Below, one piece after another: positions 7,873 to 13,420 of a stretch of 13,420 nt of DNA (positions are counted from its first letter, which is position 1; the number at the start of each line of letters is the position of its first letter). Source of the stretch: Chitinivibrionales bacterium (GTDB lineage Bacteria; Fibrobacterota; Chitinivibrionia; Chitinivibrionales; JANQEN01); the NCBI GenBank assembly GCA_030593665.1, contig JAUVGS010000010.1, positions 1 to 13,420 of the forward strand. Reading direction: 5' to 3'. The notes under the pieces were generated by a model. It was given only the letters and a program-made list of their open reading frames with translations, was not told the DNA's origin and did no database searches. The translations under genes were made by a program, and so were the position numbers.

Positions 7873-8574
7873 TTAAAATTTACAGCTTAACTGAAGACCG
7901 AAGTCTTTATTAAAATTGAAATACGGCGACACACTGACACGGCTGCTGCCGACGTGGGAGATGCGGACGAGTGGCCCGATTGCGGCGATTCCCCGGAAAA
8001 CCTCTGCAGTTCCCCCGAGACCCATCGCCACAAATTTTGTCGGAAGGACCGGGATAAAATTAATGACCATCCCGGTACCGAGAAACGCCCAGTTCAATCC
8101 GTATGCTTTGCCGCTGCTCATCCCGGAATTCTTACCTGCACCGTGTGAATTATGCTGATCCATGGCTCCTTTGACGATACCTTCACCAATGCAGGATGGA
8201 ATCGGGCCGAAAAGGTCCAACGCCATTCCTGTAAAAAGGATGGCGAAACTGCCGCTATAATTTCTATCCATGTCATAATCCCGCACTCCGGACACCAGCG
8301 TGGCGATTCCCACAACCTCAAGCACCTTGCCCACACTCCACATGATCGTTCCAACGGCCGACAATGCCGTACCCACATGTATCGCGGAAGTTAACTCAGG
8401 CTTTGCCTGCTGAGACTCATCAACCGGAGCCGCTGTGAAATGGTTATTGGTATTCAGTACCGGCATTGCCTGTCCGGTATCTTCAACTGAAGAAACCCTG
8501 TCCGGTTGTAAATCCTGGGATACAACAGAAAAGGAAAGAGCGATAAGAATAAAGAATATTTTTTTATGAAACAT
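7873..8574 (-). CDS. Exported or membrane protein of unknown function (233 aa)
   Basis: The start is placed at the ATG at 8574 because GGAGGG lies eight bases upstream and the resulting N-terminus (MFHKKIFFILIALSFSVVSQ) is a good signal peptide; a start 8 codons earlier would weaken it. A Gln/Pro-rich stretch (20-62) follows, then several hydrophobic Gly-rich segments (about 66-96, 107-130, 160-178, 186-204). The C-terminus, SPYFNFNKDFGLQLSCKF, alternates polar and hydrophobic residues and ends in Phe, as outer-membrane beta-strand proteins do. I do not recognise the family. It is the first gene after a sigma-54-like promoter and precedes the CsgG-like and lipoprotein genes, so it may belong to the same envelope unit. 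Confidence 0.75.
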   Translation of the reverse strand: MFHKKIFFILIALSFSVVSQDLQPDRVSSVEDTGQAMPVLNTNNHFTAAPVDESQQAKPELTSAIHVGTALSAVGTIMWSVGKVLEVVGIATLVSGVRDYDMDRNYSGSFAILFTGMALDLFGPIPSCIGEGIVKGAMDQHNSHGAGKNSGMSSGKAYGLNWAFLGTGMVINFIPVLPTKFVAMGLGGTAEVFRGIAAIGPLVRISHVGSSRVSVSPYFNFNKDFGLQLSCKF

Positions 8575-8717
8575 TGGTAACCCTCCTGGGTTAAGCAATT
8601 AAAAATTGTATTGATATTTTTTTTAATTTTGTAAATGATATTGACAAAAAACTTTATTCCTCCTCCTTTCAATAAACGGTTAACGCTACCGTAAAAAATT
8701 TTATACAACGACTTAAC

Positions 8718-8731
8718 GCAAAAGCAATGCC
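8718..8731 (-). promoter_or_regulatory. Sigma-54-like -24/-12 promoter
   Basis: On the minus strand the bases read TGGCATTGCTTTTGC. The GG and GC dinucleotides are exactly ten bases apart, as in the consensus TGGCAC-N5-TTGC. Transcription would start near 8706, about 130 bases before the 233-aa protein gene. It is the only recognisable promoter for the leftward run of envelope genes. No activator gene lies in the window. Confidence 0.6.
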
Positions 8732-8802
8732 AGGTTCTTTTTCGCTAAAAATACGGGGTAACTGAGGCTGGAATAGACTATCTAACGAACCTTGTATTAA
8801 AA

Positions 8803-8839
8803 ACCAGACACTGTGTGTCAGATTTTTCTGACAGTGTCA
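8803..8839. repeat. Stem-loop, first of two related copies
   Basis: Contains GACACTGTGTGTCAGA, TTTT and TCTGACAGTGTC, giving a 7-bp inner stem (TGTCAGA/TCTGACA), then a bulge and a second paired segment. The copy near 9711-9750 shares the frame AAAAAnCnGACACnnTGTGTnAG, a T-loop and the complementary arm, in the same orientation. This suggests a dispersed genomic stem-loop family. Confidence 0.55.
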
Positions 8840-8925
8840 TTTTAAATTGTAAGTGTAATTTGTTACGACCTGCACATCTGTAATAACCTTATATGTTTGT
8901 TGGTGATCTATTCGGAAAAGTCTTT

Positions 8926-8951
8926 CAGCGGGAAACGTATAAATCCCGCTG
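8926..8951 (-). terminator. Hairpin downstream of the HEPN gene
   Basis: CAGCGGGA and TCCCGCTG form a perfect 8-bp stem with a 10-base loop, 42 bases past the HEPN stop. On the minus strand it is followed by AAAGACTTTTCC, a poor T-tract, so termination would be weak at best. Confidence 0.35.
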
Positions 8952-8992
8952 TGCAGGAAGGGTGTACAATTTTGCAGGGAAGATAATTTTTT

Positions 8993-9283
8993 CTACGGTT
9001 CTAATAATTTACTTACTGCTCCACGGAGCTTTTCAGCCATATTGAAGGCTTTTATTGCATCTTCTCTGGAATAAGGCTCCCAGTCACCAGGATAACGACT
9101 TGCTACAGCATAGTCGGATAATGTTTCCTGCTCAACAATATCAAGGGGCACGACAGCTTTATCAGGTAAGTAGTGTACCAGTTCACCAATATCATGGATC
9201 TTCGGCACATCTTTGGAATAAAAAACCAGCAGAGCTTTGATACATTTCTCCACGCAATTACAATAAAAAGAGGCTTTTATCAA
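8993..9283 (-). CDS. HEPN-domain protein lacking its N-terminal part
   Basis: 96 aa from a TTG codon. The segments ASFYCNCVEKCIKALLVFY (4-22), KIHDIGELVHYLP (28-40) and LSDYAVASRYPGDWEP (55-70) match the core of the HEPN family (PF05168): the A-x-F-x-x-x-x-EK-x-KA helix, the HD-L segment and the YPGDW-type loop. Ordinary members carry roughly 30 more residues before the first segment. Here a TAA sits two codons upstream, no ribosome binding site is seen, and the other frames upstream do not show the missing helix. HEPN proteins of this kind are usually paired with an MNT nucleotidyltransferase as a toxin-antitoxin or nucleotide-modifying module, but none is present here. Most likely a decayed orphan; a functional short form is less likely. 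Confidence 0.65.
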   Translation of the reverse strand: MIKASFYCNCVEKCIKALLVFYSKDVPKIHDIGELVHYLPDKAVVPLDIVEQETLSDYAVASRYPGDWEPYSREDAIKAFNMAEKLRGAVSKLLEP

Positions 9284-9386
9284 TTGTTATTTCTATTGTG
9301 GTAGAAAACAGTCTAAATTGAGCTGAATCAGCGTTTTTTTTATTGTAGAATTTCGGGTTATCCCTACTGAAGGTGATGAAATTAAA

Positions 9387-9534
9387 AAACCTTATTTTTG
9401 CTTTTAACACCCTGGTAACCAGGAAAACACACTAAACCAAAACCTTATTTTATATTAAGCTTAACATAAAATAAGGTAGGAATTGTGGGAGTGTCAATTG
9501 GTTACAAAGGTGTCAAAAAGCAAAAATAAGGTTT
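9387..9534. repeat. 148-bp nested palindromic element (MITE- or REP-like)
   Basis: The outer arms are AAACCTTATTTTTGCTTTT-AACACC (9387-9411) and the complement of 9509-9534. They are identical for the first 19 bases, then differ by one inserted base and one substitution. Inside lies a 34-base near-perfect palindrome starting with the same CCTTATTTT motif, and a 13-base palindrome CCTGGTAACCAGG (9411-9423). The motif AACCTTATTTT thus appears twice directly and twice inverted. No coding capacity. Terminal inverted repeats and small size fit a non-autonomous mobile element, but no target-site duplication is evident. Confidence 0.6.
9443..9476. repeat. 34-base near-perfect palindrome
   Basis: CCTTATTTTAT and ATAAAATAAGG flank TTAAGCTTAA with a single A/C mismatch on each side of the centre. 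It could extrude as a cruciform or form a hairpin in RNA, and is the core of the larger element. Confidence 0.8.
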
Positions 9535-9710
9535 AAGAAATACGTGATGGAATTAACAGGAGAATGAATGTATTGAAAATAATTGTTAACCGGCGTACGG
9601 AGTCAGAAAAGTCAAGAAATAATGCAGTCGTACTTTCTGCTCATACGCAAGGCGTTAACAATTTCTCCCAGTCGAAGCAATTTCAAAAGTCACTTTACAC
9701 CCCATACTGT

Positions 9711-9750
9711 CGTAAAAATCTGACACCATGTGTAAGGTTTTCCTTACACT
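9711..9750. repeat. Stem-loop, second of two related copies
   Basis: GTGTAAGG (9730-9737), a TTTT loop and CCTTACAC (9742-9749) form a perfect 8-bp stem preceded by AAAAATCTGACACCAT. It shares layout and most conserved positions with 8803-8839; compensating changes (CAGA/TCTG versus AAGG/CCTT) keep the stem paired. Confidence 0.6.
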
Positions 9751-9803
9751 TAGAAAATGTATAACCCTTCAAATACTCATATTTCTGCTATTCCATGAAC
9801 CGA

Positions 9804-9831
9804 GAGCCTTTAAACGGCTCATATTTTTTTT
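9804..9831 (+). terminator. Small intrinsic terminator
   Basis: GAGCC, a 7-base loop and GGCTC are followed by ATA and eight Ts. The stem is short (5 bp) but GC-rich. No well-supported plus-strand gene lies upstream, so it would stop an unannotated transcript or insulate the promoter that directly follows. Confidence 0.5.
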
Positions 9832-9846
9832 GGCATTATATTTGCA
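9831..9846 (+). promoter_or_regulatory. Sigma-54 -24/-12 promoter
   Basis: TGGCATTATATTTGCA carries GG at 9832-9833 and GC at 9844-9845 with exactly ten bases between, matching the sigma-54 consensus well. Transcription is expected near 9857, leaving a leader of about 150 bases before the PPC-repeat protein gene. An enhancer-binding activator would be required; none is encoded here and no enhancer site is recognised. Confidence 0.7.
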
Positions 9847-9901
9847 TCCTTAAGATTTATAAATCATAATGAAAGAGGTATCAATGCCCGACAAATAACT
9901 T

Positions 9902-9935
9902 TTTCTAAATTATTATTGAATTCTTTATTTAGAAA
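9902..9935 (+). promoter_or_regulatory. Leader hairpin with 16-base loop
   Basis: TTTCTAAAT and ATTTAGAAA pair perfectly over nine bases in the untranslated leader of the 10009 gene. AT-rich and long-looped, so stability is modest; a regulatory role is only a possibility. Confidence 0.3.
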
Positions 9936-9958
9936 GAATTAATTTAGTATACTTCTTT

Positions 9959-9982
9959 ACATTATTCACAACATTATTCACA
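9959..9982. repeat. 12-bp perfect tandem duplication in the leader
   Basis: ACATTATTCACA occurs twice head to tail, ending about ten bases before the GGGGGG ribosome binding site of the next gene. Could be a direct-repeat protein-binding site or chance slippage. Confidence 0.5.
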
Positions 9983-10008
9983 CCAGCCAAAGAAGTGGGG
10001 GGCTGAAA

Positions 10009-12282
10009 ATGAAACCAACATATTTTACCGTATTTCTGATTTGCTGGACTTCAATTGTTCTGGGTCAACCCGTGGAAATTGCTTATGATACCGTAGTTAA
10101 TGCGGAGATAAGCGAAATTACTGAGGTTGATAAGTATATGTTCACCGGGAGTGTGGGGGATGAAATAACCATAAGAGTTCAGACTTCCGATATCGGTTCT
10201 AAGAACAAACGGGTTCAGATTCTTACATCTTCTGACAGCGTTATTGCCTCAAAAGATGAAAATTATAATGACATGATTTCATTTATTGATTTTGTGTTAC
10301 CCTATACTGGCTCATTTATTATTACATTAGCACCCCGTGACGGCAACACAACATTCACTTACTGGTTGTCTCTTGTATGTAGACAGCAACAACTTTCTAA
10401 AAAGATACCAATTGCGTATGATACGGTTGTAAACGAAGCTATAGACAGAATTATTGACATGGATGTGTTTGGTTTCGATGGAGACAGCGGAGATATAATT
10501 ACCATTCGTGTTCAGACTTCTGATATCGGTTCTAAAAACAAACGGGTTCAGATCCTTACATCTTCTGACAGCGTTATTGCCTCAAAAGATGAAAATTATA
10601 ATGACATGATTTCATTTATTGATTTTGTGTTACCCTATACTGGTTCATTTATTATTACAGTAGCACCCCGTGACGGCAACACAACATTCACTTACTGGTT
10701 GTCTCTTGTATGTAGACAGCAACAACTCTTTAAAAAGATAACAATTGATTGTGATACGGTCGTAAATGATTCAATAAACAGAATTATCGACATGGATGTG
10801 TTTGGCTTCAATGGAGATAGTGGAAATATAATTACCATTCGTGTTCAGACTTCTGATATCGGGTCTAAAAACAAACGGGTTCAGATTCTTACATCTACTG
10901 ATAGCGTTATTGCATCGAAAGACGAAAATTATAATGATATGATTTCGTTTATTGATTTTAAACTACCGGATAAAGATCAATATGTTGTGACGGTAGCACC
11001 TCGTGACGGTAACACAACATTTACTTACTGGTTGTCACTGCAAGCAATTTCTTGCCAGCATGATGCCTTGGTTTCGACGATTTTTTCCCCGGATAGTATT
11101 ATTCCACCCAATACTGCAATAACTCCTACTGTCATCATTTACAATAATGGAAAAAATGTTGAGAATACTATTCCAGTGTATGTCAGGATAGGGACTTTGT
11201 ATTACGACACAACAACGACTAAAACCTTACAACCCTATGAAAAAGACACCGTCCAATTCAAGCAGTGGACGCCGCCTCCTGCAGGAACATTTACTATTGT
11301 TTGCACTACTGCATTAGCACTTGATTCTTACATTAAAAACAATTCACTAAGCAAAACTTTCATAGTTAATAATGCAGCGCCTGAATTTACCTCCACTCCG
11401 GTAACGACTGGCAAGGAGGGATTGGTCTATACGTATCCTATTACCACTTCTGATGCAGATGCGGGAGCGAGTTTGACTATAGTCTCAAGCACTCTTCCTT
11501 CGTGGTTAACCCTTACAGACAACGGTGATGGAACAGCGTTGTTAACAGGAACGCCGTCAAGTGCCAATGTCGGTGCTAATGAGGTGGTTTTGGCAGTGAC
11601 GGATGGCTTTATTACAACTCCGGTAAATCAGGATTTTTCCATTACCGTTTTAGCTAATGCTGTGCCGGCATTTACCTCAACTCCGATTACCGGGGCGAAA
11701 GTAAATAAAATGTATACATACAATATTGCTGCATTAGATGCTGATGCAAATGCAAGCTTAACCGTAGCATCAACATCCCTACCTTCATGGTTAACGTTAA
11801 CTGATAATGGCAACAGTACTGCTATATTATCCGGTACTCCGGATAGTGCAGATGTTGGCGATCATACGATTATTTTGACAGTAACCGATGGTATTATTCT
11901 ACAGCCTATTGAACACTCTTTTACCATCAAGGTTGATTTTGAAACTGCTGTTGCGCAAGGTGATAATACAAACAATAATAAGCCTGCCGCAGCAACTTTT
12001 AATGCAGCTCCTAATCCTGTTGATAAAAACAGTGAGATAATTACATTCAGTTTTAATGGTTCACATATCAATGAAGCTCAACTCACCGTTTACGATGCAG
12101 TTGGAAATGTGATATATGATACTGAGTTTTCTTTAGAAAACAATGGCATGGCACAATGGGATCTCAGGAACAGATCAGGGAATAAAGTCGCAAATGGTAC
12201 CTATTTAGCAATGTTATGGCTTATATATGAGGACGGAACAATAGAAAATTTAAAAACAAGTATTGGTGTTAAAGGATATTAA
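10009..12282 (+). CDS. Secreted PPC-like repeat protein with CARDB-like, He_PIG and FlgD-like sorting domains
   Basis: 757 aa, ATG preceded by GGGGGG. Signal peptide at 1-19 (ends SIVLGQ). Three tandem 111-residue units (24-134, 135-245, 246-344) resemble bacterial pre-peptidase C-terminal beta-sandwiches: GDxITIRVQ early, RVQILTSSDSVI in the middle, LPYTGSFIIT and DGNTTFTYWLSL at the end. Then a CARDB-like domain (about 349-455), two He_PIG domains (about 456-549 and 550-643, both with LPSWLTLTDNG and a GTP-S motif), and a C-terminal FlgD-like/type IX-sorting-like domain (665-757) opening NAAPNPVDKN and containing VYDAVGNVIYD. Probably secreted and surface-attached through that domain. No catalytic domain, so it is likely adhesive or structural. 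Transcription probably starts at the sigma-54 promoter upstream. Confidence 0.88.
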   Translation: MKPTYFTVFLICWTSIVLGQPVEIAYDTVVNAEISEITEVDKYMFTGSVGDEITIRVQTSDIGSKNKRVQILTSSDSVIASKDENYNDMISFIDFVLPYTGSFIITLAPRDGNTTFTYWLSLVCRQQQLSKKIPIAYDTVVNEAIDRIIDMDVFGFDGDSGDIITIRVQTSDIGSKNKRVQILTSSDSVIASKDENYNDMISFIDFVLPYTGSFIITVAPRDGNTTFTYWLSLVCRQQQLFKKITIDCDTVVNDSINRIIDMDVFGFNGDSGNIITIRVQTSDIGSKNKRVQILTSTDSVIASKDENYNDMISFIDFKLPDKDQYVVTVAPRDGNTTFTYWLSLQAISCQHDALVSTIFSPDSIIPPNTAITPTVIIYNNGKNVENTIPVYVRIGTLYYDTTTTKTLQPYEKDTVQFKQWTPPPAGTFTIVCTTALALDSYIKNNSLSKTFIVNNAAPEFTSTPVTTGKEGLVYTYPITTSDADAGASLTIVSSTLPSWLTLTDNGDGTALLTGTPSSANVGANEVVLAVTDGFITTPVNQDFSITVLANAVPAFTSTPITGAKVNKMYTYNIAALDADANASLTVASTSLPSWLTLTDNGNSTAILSGTPDSADVGDHTIILTVTDGIILQPIEHSFTIKVDFETAVAQGDNTNNNKPAAATFNAAPNPVDKNSEIITFSFNGSHINEAQLTVYDAVGNVIYDTEFSLENNGMAQWDLRNRSGNKVANGTYLAMLWLIYEDGTIENLKTSIGVKGY
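10078..11040. repeat. Three tandem 333-bp coding repeats
   Basis: Units begin at 10078, 10411 and 10744, the last slightly short. Between units 1 and 2 the block 10177-10394 versus 10510-10727 differs at only about five of 218 bases, while the roughly 100 bases before it are clearly diverged. Unit 3 is more diverged overall. The mosaic pattern suggests gene conversion or recent unit exchange. Confidence 0.9.
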
Positions 12283-12300
12283 CAAACAGAGCACTGTTAA

Positions 12301-12438
12301 CCGGGACAGGTTGGGTATCATTGGGTTGCATTTGACGGTAAAACAGACAAAGGACTTCCCATGGGAAACGGTGTGTATTTCTGCAGAATGGAAGCAGCAG
12401 GATTTGTAAAAACGAAAAAAATAACTCGTTCGAGATAA
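12301..12438 (+). pseudogene. Orphan fragment of a C-terminal sorting-type domain
   Basis: Translation gives PGQVGYHWVAFDGKTDKG, then LPMGNGVYFCRMEAAGFVKT and KKITRSR-stop. The pattern W-x-x-x-DGK-x-D-x-G...GNGVYF-x-R...KTKKI is the end of a FlgD-like/type IX-sorting-like domain. It is in the same frame as the preceding gene but separated by that gene's own stop and a second stop (12298-12300), and has no start codon or ribosome site. The preceding protein already has its own, different C-terminal domain. Best explained as the remains of another gene or of an exchanged 3' end. Confidence 0.75.
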
Positions 12439-12491
12439 TTTGAAATAGTATTTTTTAAAACAATAACAATCTCACTTTTTCAGGAGTATAT

Positions 12492-13420
12492 ATGAAAATT
12501 AAAATTCTTATAACAATCTGTTTCTGCTGGGCTGTTGTATTCGCAGACAATCGGGATGAAATCACTTTTAACCAACCCTTAATGGATTCAATTAATCCGA
12601 GCACGGAAATTGATATATTTCGTTTCAACGGTACTGCAGGAGATAAAATCAGCATTCGATTGCAGCCGGATGGCGGCGCCATGGGAACTGACAGCAGAAT
12701 ACAATTGCTATCCCCAAATGATAGTGTGATGGTTTTACAAGATGTTGGCTGGGCTGGTTTAAACGCCATTGAAGATGTTGCACTACCTGCAACGGGTACT
12801 TATACAATTAGAATTCAAGAATGCCAAGGGGACAATACATTTACTTATACACTCGGATTATACTCGCGACAGTATCTTCTGTCAAATGCAGACACCATTC
12901 ATTTTAATGAAACAATACGTGATTCGATTGTTCCTTTTATCGATGTGAATGGACATCTGTTTACTGGTACTGCAGGAGATAAAATCAGCATTCGTTTGCA
13001 ACTGGATGGCGGCGCTATGGGAACTGACAGCAGAATGCAATTACTATCTCCAAATGACAGTATAATTGTTTCACAGGATATTGGCTGGGCTGGCTTAAAT
13101 ACCATTGAAGATTTTACTCTTCCGACAAATGGTACTTACACAATTAGAATCAAGGAGTGCCAGGGGGACAACACATTTACTTACACACTCGGATTATACT
13201 CGCGGCAGTATCTTCTGTCAAATGCAGATACCATTCATTTCGATGAAACAATACGTGATTCGATTGTTCCTTTTATCGATGTGAATGGACATCTGTTTAC
13301 AGGTACTGCAGGAGATAAAATCAGCATTCGTTTGCAACTGGATGGCGGCGCTATGGGAACTGACAGCAGAATGCAATTACTATCTCAAAATGACAGTATT
13401 ATTTTTGCACAAGATGTCGG
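12492..13420 (+). CDS. Second secreted PPC-like repeat protein, C-terminus off the right edge
   Basis: Open for 309 codons from the ATG at 12492 to the edge, with AGGAG five bases upstream. Residues 1-18 form a signal peptide (ends VVFA-DN). Then come 112-residue repeats starting at residue 22: each has FNGTAGDKISIRLQ or a close variant, a GGAMGTDSR-x-QLLS-x-NDS stretch, a QD(V/I)GWAGLN motif, LP-x-x-GTYTIRI, and CQGDNTFTYTLGLYSRQYLL. Two full units and part of a third are visible. The pattern GDxI(T/S)IR, NDS/SDS, G-x-x-x-I and DNTFTY is shared with the neighbouring 757-aa protein, so the two are paralogues. No terminator separates them, so they could be cotranscribed. Likely ends with CARDB, He_PIG or sorting domains beyond the window, but that is inference. 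Confidence 0.85.
   Translation, partial: MKIKILITICFCWAVVFADNRDEITFNQPLMDSINPSTEIDIFRFNGTAGDKISIRLQPDGGAMGTDSRIQLLSPNDSVMVLQDVGWAGLNAIEDVALPATGTYTIRIQECQGDNTFTYTLGLYSRQYLLSNADTIHFNETIRDSIVPFIDVNGHLFTGTAGDKISIRLQLDGGAMGTDSRMQLLSPNDSIIVSQDIGWAGLNTIEDFTLPTNGTYTIRIKECQGDNTFTYTLGLYSRQYLLSNADTIHFDETIRDSIVPFIDVNGHLFTGTAGDKISIRLQLDGGAMGTDSRMQLLSQNDSIIFAQDV
12555..13420. repeat. Tandem 336-bp coding repeats, continuing off the edge
   Basis: Units begin at 12555, 12891 and 13227. The second and third are nearly identical from their start through about 13060 and 13396 respectively, with only scattered changes, while the first unit is more diverged. This indicates very recent duplication. The number of further units cannot be seen. 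Confidence 0.9.

Larger units (their letters stand above)
8575..8992. other. Intergenic region, 418 bp
   Basis: No convincing gene. From right to left it holds a hairpin just downstream of the HEPN gene, a dispersed-type stem-loop, the sigma-54-like promoter, and a leader of about 130 bases for the 233-aa protein gene. The leader contains a strong GAAAGGAGGAGG purine tract (minus strand, 8659-8670) that resembles a ribosome binding site but is followed by no good ORF. Confidence 0.6.
9284..10008. other. Intergenic region, 725 bp
   Basis: AT-rich, with no gene I can support. It contains a 148-bp palindromic element, a second copy of the dispersed stem-loop, a short intrinsic terminator, a sigma-54 promoter, and a leader of about 150 bases with a long-loop hairpin and a 12-bp tandem duplication. 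The stretch 9535-9710 shows nothing recognisable beyond one ORF that I reject. Confidence 0.6.

Noticed and set aside
8118..8394. Overlapping frames on both strands within the 233-aa protein gene
   Set aside because: No start signals, no family. They overlap a gene with a good signal peptide and ribosome site.
9564..9764. Plus-strand ORF of 66 codons with an AGGAG site upstream and a terminator 40 bases downstream
   Set aside because: No recognisable fold or signal, and its last third runs through the repeated stem-loop at 9711-9750. A short non-coding transcript ending at the terminator remains possible but is unsupported.
9869..9898. Nine-codon leader ORF (MKEVSMPDK) just after the sigma-54 promoter
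   Set aside because: Too short to judge. It has no run of regulatory codons and no attenuator-like alternative structure.

Overview
The window looks like chromosome from a Gram-negative bacterium of the Fibrobacterota/Bacteroidota-like (FCB) branch. The clues are secreted proteins with many Ig-like, PKD and He_PIG domains, a FlgD-like C-terminal domain of the kind used as a secretion/sorting domain, a CsgG-like protein fused to a DUF5683-type region, G-rich ribosome binding sites and sigma-54-type promoters. This placement is inference: there is no rRNA or housekeeping gene here to confirm it.

Left part, minus strand (8731 down to 1). A sigma-54-like promoter (8718-8731) precedes a run of genes all read leftward: a 233-aa exported or membrane protein of unknown function; a possible 58-aa ORF; a 316-aa CsgG-like/DUF5683 protein; a 1182-aa multidomain lipoprotein ending in a carbohydrate-binding-like module; an 82-aa truncated copy of that lipoprotein's start; and two Schlafen AlbA_2/ATPase-type proteins, the second running off the left edge. 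The last three genes are joined by GTGA overlaps. The truncated lipoprotein is part of a duplicated block of about 260 bp. This block also carries the last nine codons of the CsgG-like gene, so an older tandem duplication of this locus was cut short and joined to the AlbA pair.

Middle (8575-10008). This is mostly non-coding and AT-rich. It holds an orphan HEPN-domain gene lacking its N-terminal part, a 148-bp nested palindromic element (MITE- or REP-like), and two related stem-loops about 900 bp apart that flank both. It ends with a small intrinsic terminator directly abutting a well-formed sigma-54 promoter pointing right.

Right part, plus strand (10009 to the edge). Two neighbouring secreted proteins are built from tandem copies of a PPC-like beta-sandwich repeat, with 333-bp units in the first and 336-bp units in the second. 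Repeats within each gene are nearly identical in DNA over long blocks, pointing to recent amplification or gene conversion. Between the genes lies an orphan fragment of another C-terminal sorting-type domain, still in frame with the first gene behind two stop codons.

Nothing here is a complete, clearly new system. The points that most deserve a second look are the duplication fused to the AlbA pair, the recombining PPC-like repeat genes with their spare C-terminal domain, and the palindromic/stem-loop elements around the truncated HEPN gene.
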